Source: CAYPNF01 sp964411985 (GTDB lineage Bacteria > Verrucomicrobiota > Verrucomicrobiia > Limisphaerales > J093). Taken from it: DNA of 64,000 nucleotides. The notes beneath the pieces were generated by a model. It was given only the letters and a program-made list of their open reading frames with translations. It was not told where the DNA came from and did not search any database. Shown here piece after piece: positions 35,677 to 44,163 of the stretch. The stretch covers positions 76,944-140,943 of the forward strand of contig CAYPNF010000016.1 of assembly GCA_964411985.1 (NCBI GenBank), given 5' to 3'. A program made the position numbers and the translations under genes. Every line of letters begins with the position of its first letter. The stretch's first letter is position 1.

Positions 35677-35745
35677 ATCGCAGAATCGCCATCGACGTGC
35701 ATTTTCCTGTTTACACGCGGGGGACGAAGCATTTAGGAGTAGGGG

Positions 35746-37077
35746 ATGCAAGTGAGTTCATCTCTTCCTCGAAGGACATTCCTCAAACACTTGGGACTCG
35801 GTCTCGTGGCCGCGCCCTGGATTACCCGTGGCGTGCTTGGGGCCTCGCCGAATGGCAAGCTGTGCCACGCTAGCTTCGGTGCCAGTGGTATGGCTTGGGC
35901 GGATCTTAACGAAATCGTGAAGCATCCTTCGATCGAACTCGTCGCAGTGGCGGACGTGGATCTGAGCAAGACCGATGCAGTCAAGAAGGCGTTTCCCAAA
36001 GCGAAGATCTACCAGGATTGGCGGGAGCTCCTCGAGAAGGAGAAGCAATTGGACACGGTCAACGTGTCGACGCCCGACCACATGCACGCGCCGATCGGGA
36101 TGAGTGCCCTGATGCGGGGCAAACATGTGTATGGGCAGAAACCGCTGACGCACGACATCTACGAATCCCGACGGCTGACGGAGGTGGCGCGTCAGAAGAA
36201 GTTGGTCACCCAGATGGGGATTCAGATTCACAGTGCGCGTGAGTATCGCATGGCGGTGCGGCTCATCCAGGATCTGGCGATTGGCAAGGTGAAAGAAGTT
36301 CATACATGGAGTGGGAAGGATTGGGGTGACCTGGGAGAAATGCCCAAGCGCACCGATCCAGTTCCAGCGAGTCTGAACTGGGATGCATGGGTGGGGGTTT
36401 GTGCGGCGAGGCCGTTCATTGGGGATGGCTGGTACCATCCCGGCAATTGGCGTAAGCGACTGGACTTTGGCACCGGGACCTTTGGGGACATGGGATGTCA
36501 CATCTACGATCCGGTGTTCAAGGCGTTGGCCTTGACCTCCCCCCTGACGGTGCGCTCGGAGGGGCCCGCGCCCAATGCTCACAGTTGGGCGATCAATGCC
36601 ATTATTGAGTATGTCTTCCCCGGCACAGCCTACACGGAAGGCAAGACCGTGAAAGTGACTTGGTATGATGGCAAGGAACGTCCGCCCAAGGACGTGCAAG
36701 CTTTGTTGGGAGGGATGGGTGTGCCGGACCAGGGTTCGATCTTCCTGGGTACCAAAGGGGTAATGCTGCTTCCGCATATCGGGATGCCGGTGATGTTGCC
36801 GGAGAAGGACTTCGACGATTACAAGCTGCCGCAGGTCCAGGGCGAGAACCATTGGCTGCAATGGGTTAACGGATGTCTGGGCAAGGGGGTGCCCTCGGCC
36901 AACTTCGACTATTCCGGTCCGCTGACCGAGGCGGTGTTGTTGGGGAGTGTGGCGACGCGGTTTCCCAAGACCACCCTCGAATGGGCTGCGGCAAAAGTGA
37001 AATTCAGCAATGTCAAGGAAGCCAACCAGTACGTGCGGCGCCAGTACCGCAAAGGCTGGGAGGTCAAAGGCATATAA
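35746..37077 (+). CDS. Gfo/Idh/MocA family oxidoreductase with Tat signal
   Basis: 443 residues. A twin-arginine signal (LPRRTFLKHLGLGLVAAPW) predicts folded export by Tat. A Rossmann domain follows (SIELVAVADVDLSKTDAVKK, VNVSTPDHMHAPIGMSAL), with the family lysine in GQKPLTHDI, where EKP is usual. The C-terminal alpha/beta domain contains FGDMGCHIYDPVFKAL and ENHWLQWVNGCLGKG. Exported Gfo/Idh proteins are common in Planctomycetes and Verrucomicrobia and probably act on sugars with tightly bound NAD(P). The substrate is unknown. It lies directly after the REP-like cluster. Confidence 0.9.
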   Translation: MQVSSSLPRRTFLKHLGLGLVAAPWITRGVLGASPNGKLCHASFGASGMAWADLNEIVKHPSIELVAVADVDLSKTDAVKKAFPKAKIYQDWRELLEKEKQLDTVNVSTPDHMHAPIGMSALMRGKHVYGQKPLTHDIYESRRLTEVARQKKLVTQMGIQIHSAREYRMAVRLIQDLAIGKVKEVHTWSGKDWGDLGEMPKRTDPVPASLNWDAWVGVCAARPFIGDGWYHPGNWRKRLDFGTGTFGDMGCHIYDPVFKALALTSPLTVRSEGPAPNAHSWAINAIIEYVFPGTAYTEGKTVKVTWYDGKERPPKDVQALLGGMGVPDQGSIFLGTKGVMLLPHIGMPVMLPEKDFDDYKLPQVQGENHWLQWVNGCLGKGVPSANFDYSGPLTEAVLLGSVATRFPKTTLEWAAAKVKFSNVKEANQYVRRQYRKGWEVKGI

Positions 37078-37234
37078 AGCTGTTGGGATGCGATTGCGGT
37101 TTTGGGTCAACCAACGTACATTCCATCACGGTCTGCACGTGGAACTTGGTACGGCTATTGCTTAGAAATGGTTAGTATTGATAGAGATAGTATTTGACAC
37201 CTGAATGACCCATTCGTAGGTTCACACGTCAATT

Positions 37235-37675
37235 ATGTCCGAAAACACCCCTAGCCCATCGGGAGCTGTTCCGCCGAAGCCGGCGGAGCCCGCGAAGGTT
37301 CAACCGAAGAAGGAAACGGTGCGTATTGCGTTGCCGCCGAAGCCGACGGCTGCGCCGACGATCAAGATTCCAGTTCCTTCGGCAGTACCTCCGGCTGGGG
37401 CAGCTGCGCCCGCCGCCCCCCCTGCAGCGGCGGCTCCGTCAGCCATGCCAGCCCCCCCCGTCGCGGCTGCGGCTCCGGCGGCTGCGCGCCCTGCGCCGGT
37501 CGCATCCGCATCCGCATCCGCGGCCGCACCGTCCACTCCTCGACCCATGGCGTCGGCGGCTCGGCAAGGGGCGGGAGTCAGTGGTTTGGACAAAGTCCTC
37601 GCTATTGTCGCTGCTTTCCTCGGTGTGTTGGCATTGGCCGGTGCGGTGCGGCTGATGATGATGTTCCCGAGCTGA
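37235..37675 (+). CDS. Pro/Ala-rich single-pass membrane protein, function unknown
   Basis: 146 residues. The first ~115 are almost entirely Pro, Ala, Lys and Val (KPAEPAKVQPKKETVRIALP near 16-35), hence disordered. A single C-terminal membrane segment (VLAIVAAFLGVLALAGAV) precedes a short end. No family is recognised. A tail-anchored cytoplasmic or periplasmic spacer protein is likely. trxA follows 61 bp downstream; whether they share a transcript is unclear. The high Ala content also makes shadow frames on both strands look open, but codon use and neighbours support this frame. Confidence 0.55.
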   Translation: MSENTPSPSGAVPPKPAEPAKVQPKKETVRIALPPKPTAAPTIKIPVPSAVPPAGAAAPAAPPAAAAPSAMPAPPVAAAAPAAARPAPVASASASAAAPSTPRPMASAARQGAGVSGLDKVLAIVAAFLGVLALAGAVRLMMMFPS

Positions 37676-37736
37676 GGCGTTTGACTCGGCCTCGGGTGCA
37701 ACTAGTGGCTTTTTAACTGATAGAATCTTACCGAAC

Positions 37737-38072
37737 ATGGCCAATCCCAAGATTGTTATTCTGAAAGAGGGTGACTTTGATCAAGAAGTGGCGAAGTCGC
37801 CCATCCCGGTTCTAGTGGACTTTTGGGCGGAGTGGTGTGGACCTTGCCGGGCGCTGGCCCCTTTGTTGGACGAATTGGCCACGGAATACGACGGGCAGGT
37901 GAAGATCGCCAAAGTGAATGTCGATGAGAACCAGATGCTCGCCAGCGAGTATCGAGTCTCTGCCATTCCCACGATGCTGATTTTCAAAGGTGGCCAAGTG
38001 CAGGACACCGTGATCGGCATGAAGAGCAAGCGGGAACTGAAGAGCGCTCTCGACCGAGTCCTGCGCGGGTAA
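37737..38072 (+). CDS. trxA: Thioredoxin
   Basis: 111 residues, the normal length of thioredoxin 1. The redox site WCGPC is at residues 33-37 (VDFWAEWCGPCRALAPLLDE). It is followed by KVNVDENQMLASEYRV, the cis-proline in SAIPTMLIFKGG and a normal C-terminal helix. It is a cytoplasmic dithiol reductant with no signal peptide. The F-type secretion gene starts 90 bp downstream. Confidence 0.97.
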   Translation: MANPKIVILKEGDFDQEVAKSPIPVLVDFWAEWCGPCRALAPLLDELATEYDGQVKIAKVNVDENQMLASEYRVSAIPTMLIFKGGQVQDTVIGMKSKRELKSALDRVLRG

Positions 38073-38162
38073 GCCGGGCAGGGGAGTCTTGGGTGGGTGC
38101 GCCCCAAAGCGCATCCGAATTGCCGGGAGTCAGGGCGTTGGCCTTTGTCCAATTGGGAAGAT

Positions 38163-39161
38163 ATGCCCTTGATTGTCCTGCCCCGCCAATTACACCGGTT
38201 TTCGGAATTTTACCATCAGTTTGGGTCCATGCTCGGGGCCGGCATGGGGGTGCTGCAGGCCTTGGACCAGCTCAGCAAGAACCCACCTTCGCGCTCCTTT
38301 CGTCCCCGTTTGGTTGCGGTGAAGGAGGATCTGGATCAGGGTAGCACTTTCACGGAGGCATTGCGTCGGCGTGGGGATTGGCTGCCATCCTTTGATTTGG
38401 CGTTATTGGAGGCGGGGGAGCGAAGTGGGCGGGTCGATGCCTGTTGTCATCTGTTGGCCGAGTACTATCGTGAGCGTGCGCAGATGATGAGGAAGGTCGC
38501 GTCGGATTTGGCGTATCCCTTCTTTCTGGTGCATGCGGCGGTTTTTCTCTTTCCCTTTCCTGCGCTGTTTGTGAGTGGGGACATATTGGGATACTTGACC
38601 CAAGCGCTCGGGATTCTGCTGCCCCTGTATGGCGCTGTCGCCCTGCTCGTGTACGCTTGCCAGGGGCGGCATGGAGAGTGGTGGAGGTCCACTCTGGAGC
38701 AGATCTTTGGCATGATACCCGTGTTGGGTCCGGCCCGGAGATCCTTGGCCATCGCGAGACTCTCAGCGGCGCTCGAGGCCTTGGTGAATGCGGGGGTCTC
38801 CATTCTCAACGCCTGGGAACTGGCAGGCACGGCCAGCGGCTCGCCAGCCTTGCGACGGGAGATCCTCCGGTGGCGTCCGCGACTCGAATCGGGGGAAACA
38901 CCCGCGGAGATCTTGCGGACCTCGAGCTCGTTTCCGGAGATCTTCTCCAACCTGTATGCGACTGCGGAGGTAACCGGGACTGTGGATACCACCCTCAAGC
39001 GTTTGTTTCACTACTATCAGGACGAGGCTACGGTGAAGATGCGGGCTCTGGCTGAATGGACGCCGCGGCTGATCTACATTGGGATCATGCTGATCATCGC
39101 GGCGCGAATCCTGAGTTTCTACACCGGCTATTTCAATCAGATCGAAAAGCTCACGGAGTAG
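38163..39161 (+). CDS. Type II secretion system F-like (GspF/PilC family) inner-membrane protein
   Basis: 332 residues from ATG 38163; the frame is open 66 bp further upstream but without a better start. Two GspF domains are visible, ~12-105 (FYHQFGSMLGAGMGVLQALD, LLEAGERSGRVDACCHLLAE) and ~205-310 (LSAALEALVNAGVSILNAWE, TAEVTGTVDTTLKRLFHYYQ). Membrane segments lie around 125-145, 150-170 and 310-330. It would form part of a pseudopilus or type IV pilus assembly platform. No gspE, gspG or pilin gene is adjacent, so the rest of the system lies elsewhere. A REP-like cluster starts at the base after its stop. Confidence 0.88.
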   Translation: MPLIVLPRQLHRFSEFYHQFGSMLGAGMGVLQALDQLSKNPPSRSFRPRLVAVKEDLDQGSTFTEALRRRGDWLPSFDLALLEAGERSGRVDACCHLLAEYYRERAQMMRKVASDLAYPFFLVHAAVFLFPFPALFVSGDILGYLTQALGILLPLYGAVALLVYACQGRHGEWWRSTLEQIFGMIPVLGPARRSLAIARLSAALEALVNAGVSILNAWELAGTASGSPALRREILRWRPRLESGETPAEILRTSSSFPEIFSNLYATAEVTGTVDTTLKRLFHYYQDEATVKMRALAEWTPRLIYIGIMLIIAARILSFYTGYFNQIEKLTE

Positions 39162-39436
39162 TCAGCGCGGTCTGCCGTCCACGACTACCAGGATTTGGGT
39201 GGGTAGCCGCCTTCGGAAGAAGGCGCTGGAAAGCTTCACGAAGGACGGTGAGGGTCTGGACGCGGAGCCGGTGGGGAAGGGGAGTAGTCAGCGCGGTCTG
39301 CCGACCACGGCTACTAGATTTGGGTGGGTAGCCGCCTTCGGAAGAAGGCGCTGGACAGCTTTGCGAAGGATGGCGAGTGCGCAGGGGAGCCAGTGGGGAA
39401 GGGGAATAGTCAGCGCGGTCTGCCGACCACGACTAC
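39162..39436. repeat. REP/BIME-like cluster, two inverted pairs and one single unit
   Basis: There are five units of the family seen at 35486. Minus-oriented units are at 39162-39188, 39288-39314 and 39410-39436; plus-oriented units are at 39203-39228 and 39328-39353. The plus-unit stem here reads CCTTC-GGAA-GAAGG where the 35.5-kb copies read CCCTC-GGAA-GAGGG, a compensated base-pair change. The period is 122-126 bp. The cluster starts directly after the GspF-like stop codon. Confidence 0.8.
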
Positions 39437-39539
39437 AGAAGATGGCGATCTCGAAATGAAAGATAGGTGGCCGAGAGTTCCGATCCAGTGTTTCGAACTT
39501 TCACTCGACACCCAATTCCCCGGTTCTAGGCTTGAGCGT

Positions 39540-40886
39540 ATGCGTGTTCTCTCTCGCCTCTGCCTCGGGCTTACTTGCTTCGGTTTTCACGGCCAAGGCG
39601 GCCAGCCGGCGCTTCCGGAACCGAAGATGACGTTCCTGGACAACGGCGAAGTCCGCGTTGGGATGGATCTGAACTTGGGCGGTGCCGTGACATTCCTTTC
39701 TTCCAAGGATCATCCCGGCAATATCATCAACAGCGCCGATCTGGGCAGGCAAATTCAGATGTCCCACTACTCGGGACCCTGGCCCTATGAGGCCGGAGGC
39801 AAGAAGCCAAGTCCGACTTGGGCAGGGCTTGGGTGGAATCCGATTCAGACGGGCGACTGCTACATGAACCCCTCCAAGACCGTCGAGCACCGGAACGATG
39901 GCAAGGAGCTGTACGTGAAATGTATTCCCATGCAATGGCCGCTCGAGAATATTCCGGGGGAGTGCACATTTGAAACCTGGACGACGCTGGAAGGCCCGGT
40001 GATTCACATGCGTTACCGCTGCACCAATCAGCGCTCAGACAAGACGGTTTATCGTCCTTGCTCCCAGGAGTTGCCCGCAGTGTACACGATCTCCACCCTT
40101 TGGCGCCTGATGTCGTACACGGGTGACCGGCCCTTCACGGAAGACAAGCTCACCCATGTTCAAAACGATTGGAGGAAGCCCTGGCCCTGGACACGTTTTG
40201 TCGGCACCGAACGGTGGGCGGCCCTGGTCAACGAGGATGGCTGGGGATTGGGGGTCTTCAAGGAGGACGGCGGCGAATTTCACGGGGGCATTCACGGAGA
40301 TGCCCGCTCCGCAGATCCCAAGCACGGATCGACCGCGTATGTCGCTCCCATTCACGCTGAGAACTTTGATCACAACATCGTGTACGAACACCGCACGGAG
40401 TATGTGGTGGGCAAGCTGACGGACATCCGCAAACGATTCAATGCCATGGCCACCAAAACGCCGCCTGTCTGGCGCTTTGTTTCGGACCGGCAACATTGGA
40501 CGTTACGGGATGCCACCGATCAGGGTTTTCCCATGAACGGCCAATGGACGATCCAACTCGGCGCCAAGCTGCCCCATCTGGAGAGCCCGGTGCAATGTTG
40601 GCGAGCCGAGGCTGCGCCGATTCTGGAGTTGGAGATTGCTTACACGGGGAAAGCCACCACCGCGCGGGTGTTTTGGAAACGTCTCGACGACGAACAGGGT
40701 GACAACAAGAAAAGCCTCTCCCTGAGCTTGACCCCTGATGGTCAGTTCCACACCTATCAACTCGATCTGACGACTTCCAGGGAATACCGAGATCTCATCA
40801 TAGGCCTAGCGATCGAACCCGTGTCCGAGCCGCGTCCAGGGGAATCGATCGCGCTGAAGTCGATCACCCTTCGGAAAGAGAAGTGA
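39540..40886 (+). CDS. Secreted protein of unknown family, possibly carbohydrate-related
   Basis: 448 residues from ATG 39540. Earlier in-frame starts run through the repeat cluster and are rejected, because this ATG opens a signal-peptide-like segment (MRVLSRLCLGLTCFGFHGQG). The body is rich in aromatic residues and beta-strands: MDLNLGGAVTFLSS, RQIQMSHYSGPWPYEAGG, WAGLGWNPIQTGDCY, RYRCTNQRSDKTVYRPCSQE and WKRLDDEQGDN. It resembles secreted proteins of Planctomycetes and Verrucomicrobia that are annotated as hypothetical. The aromatic-rich surface suggests sugar binding, but no catalytic motif is recognised. Confidence 0.6.
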   Translation: MRVLSRLCLGLTCFGFHGQGGQPALPEPKMTFLDNGEVRVGMDLNLGGAVTFLSSKDHPGNIINSADLGRQIQMSHYSGPWPYEAGGKKPSPTWAGLGWNPIQTGDCYMNPSKTVEHRNDGKELYVKCIPMQWPLENIPGECTFETWTTLEGPVIHMRYRCTNQRSDKTVYRPCSQELPAVYTISTLWRLMSYTGDRPFTEDKLTHVQNDWRKPWPWTRFVGTERWAALVNEDGWGLGVFKEDGGEFHGGIHGDARSADPKHGSTAYVAPIHAENFDHNIVYEHRTEYVVGKLTDIRKRFNAMATKTPPVWRFVSDRQHWTLRDATDQGFPMNGQWTIQLGAKLPHLESPVQCWRAEAAPILELEIAYTGKATTARVFWKRLDDEQGDNKKSLSLSLTPDGQFHTYQLDLTTSREYRDLIIGLAIEPVSEPRPGESIALKSITLRKEK

Positions 40887-40919
40887 TCGAGCTCGGGGCC
40901 GCATCAGAAGCGGCTGGGC

Positions 40920-41100
40920 CTACTCGTGCCAGGTGCGGGGCTTCGGTTTGGACCCAGTCGGCTGAGCAGGCGTTTGCTGCAAGAGCCAATAGAGCCCTTC
41001 CAGATTATCGCGAAGGCGGCCCTCAGCATCTTCGTCCGTAGGGTTGAGGATCACCAAGCCAGCAGGGCACGTGGTGGCGTTTGAGTGCGTCCATTTCCGC
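40920..41100 (-). pseudogene. Internally deleted copy of the TIM-barrel isomerase gene at 42886
   Basis: The C-terminal ~45 codons (NPTDEDAEGRLRDNLEGLYW, then KPKPRTWHE at the end) match NHTDEDAEGRLRDNLEGLDW and TPRTWRE of the intact gene on the same strand. Upstream the frame reads DAEMDALKRHHV, matching DAEMEALKRHHV of the intact N-terminal region. About 190 codons between these two parts are missing. No start codon or promoter is evident, so this is a remnant of a second copy. Confidence 0.8.
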
Positions 41101-41823
41101 ATCAGTATGGGGCCCTATTGGACGGGTAAGTTCAAAAAATCCCTTCACGCCTACACCAATTTACTCTCCCCAAAGGGCTCAGAAGAGTAGCCCCCGACCT
41201 CCTCACCTCCACTCCGCCTACCCGACCTTGGCTACCGTCACGGGCCCCGGAACTTCTCGGGGCTTTCGCGTGGGGCTTGGGAGCTCATGCCACCCACCCG
41301 GAGTTTCGCCACGACCTGTACCTCAGGGGAACTGGGGTAACAGAAAGAAAGTGAAAGATAATGTCTGTATCGAAAAACAATTACGTCGTCGAACGACCAG
41401 AGACCACACGTGGTCTTTCTCTGAATCCCGCCCACTGGGACTGCGAGGCCCTCACCCGTCGTATCCAAGACACCTCTTGGTGCGATTACTCACAACGATC
41501 TGTGGAAACCGATAGGTGCCTTTTCCTGCTGACGATGGCTAATAAGGCCACAACACTTTCCGCCACGATTTGTTACCCTCAGGGAGGTTCAGCTTAATCC
41601 CGGCTGCTCAAGAACTGCCTTTTCCGGACGAACTGCGGCCGTTCGATAAGGTCGAAAACGGGCAAACGGGAGCGGGACGAGGTAGGGATACACCCCATAG
41701 CACGCTGCCAGCCAATGGCATAATGTCCCTTCGTAATTACGGAAAGAGCAGACTGAGAAACATGGTATCGAGATTCCGAGAACACAAAAGAAAGCACACA
41801 AAAGAAAGTTGAAAGACGCCAAA
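41101..41823. other. Gene-less region upstream of the second VPDSG-type gene
   Basis: About 720 bp with no convincing protein frame on either strand. A perfect 16-base palindromic hairpin, AGACCAC-AC-GTGGTCT, lies near 41400. The last ~100 bp before the next gene, including CCTTCGTAATTACGG and a purine-rich AAAGAAAGTTGAAAG run, probably hold its promoter and ribosome-binding site. The rest may be decayed coding DNA. Confidence 0.35.
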
Positions 41824-42378
41824 ATGAAAACAACCTTGCTGAGATTAGGAATGGTGGCGGTGGCAGTAGCCATCTGCCAGGTGGCGAGCGCGGTGCCTCT
41901 GACTATAGCCGACGCTTTGGGGAGCTTTAATGTAGGCACTCCGGCCAGTGCAGCCGATGACATGGCCGCAGTTAATGTCTTGGTGGGCATGGCAAATAAC
42001 GGGACCCCTCCCCCGAGTGGTACAGCGACCTATGTATTGAACTCATACCCGGAGATTCCTTATCCGTTGGCAGCCGACCCCAACCAACAAGGTGGCGGGT
42101 CCACGGTTAGGAATGCGACAGGATATGAGTGGCTGGTCGCGAAGTACGAAAACGGAGCTTCCTGGGTTTGGTACCTCGCAGGCATCAACGCGGCCGAATA
42201 TAATTTGCCCGCGTGGAGTGCCGATGGTTTACGCCCCAAAACACCCAACCAGCATACCTTGTTTAATGGCCAGAATGGCCCGAGCCAAAACGTTCCGGAC
42301 GCCGGCTCGACGTCGATGCTGCTCGCCATGGCTCTGACGGGGCTGGGATTTGCCTCCCGGAAATTCCAAGCCAAGTAA
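41824..42378 (+). CDS. Secreted protein with VPDSG-CTERM sorting signal
   Basis: 184 residues from ATG 41824; an in-frame ATG 15 bp upstream is less likely because the signal peptide then starts late. The signal peptide is KTTLLRLGMVAVAVAICQVA. The C-terminus reads VPDAGST, then the hydrophobic SMLLAMALTGLGFA, then SRKFQAK, an almost canonical VPDSG-CTERM exosortase signal. The body is Pro/Asn/Gly-rich with YEWLVAKYENGASWVWYLAG, reminiscent of small PEP-CTERM proteins with one beta-sandwich. The exosortase is not in the window. Confidence 0.85.
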   Translation: MKTTLLRLGMVAVAVAICQVASAVPLTIADALGSFNVGTPASAADDMAAVNVLVGMANNGTPPPSGTATYVLNSYPEIPYPLAADPNQQGGGSTVRNATGYEWLVAKYENGASWVWYLAGINAAEYNLPAWSADGLRPKTPNQHTLFNGQNGPSQNVPDAGSTSMLLAMALTGLGFASRKFQAK

Positions 42379-42553
42379 GCGATCATCGTTGAACGAGCTT
42401 AGCAGGATCAGGGAGGCTGAAGGGTCGTTGTTACCGAATAGATACGAGAGGGAAACAGGAGCCGACCCTCGGAGATGCTGAAAGCTGGGTTGCTGTAGAA
42501 TGGACCCCCGTGAAGGCTTGCCTCGCGGGGTTTTCTTTGCTGCTTCGTACACA

Positions 42554-42866
42554 AAGGGGATCAGGTCCATATAGTTGATGTATCAGAAAGGAGCACTCAG
42601 GATAGGAGACTAGGGCTAGACCGTTACGAGTTTTGATTGCTGGGGGATGGCACCACGTGATTAGCCGGGGAAACGGGCGGGCGGACCTGTTCCTGAACAA
42701 CGACGACCGGCGAGGCTCTATGGGTATCGGAAATCCCCCGGGCTCAAGTATCTGGCGGTGGCGCAGGGGGTGCGGAGGTTCCAGCGAGGGCTTTCAACCG
42801 ATTCGCGCAAGCAGCACTTGGTCAAATGGCTGAGATCCTATGTATCGTCAATATAGATCTGAAGGA
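42554..42866 (+). mobile_element. Internally deleted RAYT (REP-associated tyrosine transposase) unit, copy 1
   Basis: The left end AGGGGATCAGGTCCATATAG (from 42555) and the right end around TCAATATAGATCTGA are inverted relatives of the ends of copy 2. Between them is a RAYT N-terminus (RPLRVLIAGG, then WHHVISRGNGRADLF and LNNDDRR) whose start codon is mutated. After a frame change comes the family's C-terminal part (LAVAQGVRRFQRGLS, then WLRSYVSSI). The central part with the catalytic region is missing. It is non-functional and ends 20 bp before the isomerase gene's stop. Confidence 0.75.
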
Positions 42867-42885
42867 GTCTTATACATCTGTGAAT

Positions 42886-43884
42886 TCACTCGCGCCAGGT
42901 CCGGGGCGTTGGCTTGGGCTGGCTGGGTTGACCGGGCCCCTGCTGCAAGAGCCAGTCGAGCCCTTCCAGATTGTCGCGGAGGCGACCTTCAGCATCTTCG
43001 TCCGTGTGGTTCAGGATACCGATTGGGCCCTGCCAGCCGCTTTCGCGGATAACCTTGAGGAGTTGCAGGTCCAGGTCACCCTGTGCCAGCGGCAGAATCT
43101 TCTTTCCAGCACGCTCGCCATCGCGCGTCATGCCGTTGAGGTTCAGAGCGAGGAGATGAGGTTTCATCTTCTGCAGCAGGGCGGGAAAGCGGTCGAGATG
43201 CTCGTGTCCGTGGTGAAGGTTGTAGACGATACCGACATTCGTGACTCCGGTCGTACGAAGTTGGGTGATGACGGCGAGTTGGTTCTCCGGCTCACCAAAC
43301 CAGGCCCCATGGTTGTAGAGGGCCACGGAGCCGTGAAGCGTGGACGCCGCTTCGGCGATGGGGCGGATGCGCTCAGTTTCGGCTTGCACGCGCGCCTTCT
43401 GCTCTTCCGGAGTGCGGGTCGGTTCGCCGCCGCCAGTCACCCAGAGCTGGACATCGCGGATAGAATGGCGCTTCAACACGTCGAGGATCAGGCGTGCCTC
43501 GTCATTGAGCGTGGTCGGAAACCACCAAGCCAACAGGCGCACGTGGTGGCGTTTGAGCGCCTCCATCTCTGCATCAAAGGTGGGGATGTGTTCCGCACGG
43601 TAGTCATACGCCAGCATCGTGAAACCAAGCTTCTCCAGCATCGCGGCGCGCTCTTCGGGCCCGCGCTTCTTGGCGTCGAACGGAACGATGCACCAGGCAC
43701 AAAGGTTGGTGCGGGCGAAAAGTCGGGCGGAAGAAGGCGAGAGGACGGGTTCGGCGGCGAGCGCGGGGGTCACTGCGATTCGGGCCATGATGATGAAGGA
43801 GAGGAGGAAGCCTGGAATGCAGTGGGCCGATCCCTTGCTCGTGCGTGCTCGGCTATGCGTGGTGGTAATCAGGTGGCGGGTCAC
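42886..43884 (-). CDS. Exported sugar phosphate isomerase/epimerase-like TIM-barrel protein
   Basis: 332 residues if GTG 43884 is used; ATG 43788 (MARIAVTPALAAEP) would give a 300-residue protein with a short signal. A hydrophobic stretch (GFLLSFIIMARIAVTPALAA) suggests export. The body has the alternating pattern of xylose-isomerase-like TIM barrels: FTMLAYDYRAEHIPTFDAEM, LLAWWFPTTLNDEA, VQLWVTGGGEP, VALYNHGAWFGEPENQ and GIVYNLHHGHEHLDRFPALL. These contain His, Glu and Asp residues suitable as metal ligands. Substrate unknown. A decayed copy of this gene lies 1.8 kb to the left. Confidence 0.8.
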   Translation of the reverse strand: MTRHLITTTHSRARTSKGSAHCIPGFLLSFIIMARIAVTPALAAEPVLSPSSARLFARTNLCAWCIVPFDAKKRGPEERAAMLEKLGFTMLAYDYRAEHIPTFDAEMEALKRHHVRLLAWWFPTTLNDEARLILDVLKRHSIRDVQLWVTGGGEPTRTPEEQKARVQAETERIRPIAEAASTLHGSVALYNHGAWFGEPENQLAVITQLRTTGVTNVGIVYNLHHGHEHLDRFPALLQKMKPHLLALNLNGMTRDGERAGKKILPLAQGDLDLQLLKVIRESGWQGPIGILNHTDEDAEGRLRDNLEGLDWLLQQGPGQPSQPKPTPRTWRE

Positions 43885-43980
43885 AGGGGAATCATCTCAT
43901 CGCAGCATCGCTCTGTCTAGTGCAGCTCTAAACTGGTGGAACCGTTACTTTAAGGGACGACTCCAAAGACTCGGTTGAGA

Positions 43981-44063
43981 CAGGATGAACCGGATGGACA
44001 GGATGGGATTGCATTGTTTTTTGGCGTTGTTTGCTTTTGATCCTGTGCATCCGGTTCATCCTG
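43981..44063. repeat. Inverted-repeat element built from CAGGAT blocks, copy 1
   Basis: The left arm (43981-44004) starts CAGGATGAACCGGATGGACA and its inverted right arm (44040-44063) matches it at 23 of 24 positions. The 35-base loop starts GGGATTGC. It lies between the isomerase and the sialidase-like gene and contains no frame. A related element is at 52626. Confidence 0.85.
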
Positions 44064-44163
44064 GCAGAACCCCCGTTTAGGGCATGCTTATTTTGGGGGA
44101 ACTGTGCCTGCGGCCAAAATCAGATTGCATTTGCCGCGAGCTGAAATCAGGCTCCTGCTGCAA

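Noticed and set aside
35486..35690. The REP-like clusters as a CRISPR array
   Set aside because: Units are paired inverted hairpins with similar spacers of ~100 bp that are themselves repeated; there are no unique spacers or cas genes.
41238..41468. A 76-codon minus-strand frame in the 41-kb gap
   Set aside because: No ribosome-binding site, no recognisable motif, and the composition is inconsistent along its length.
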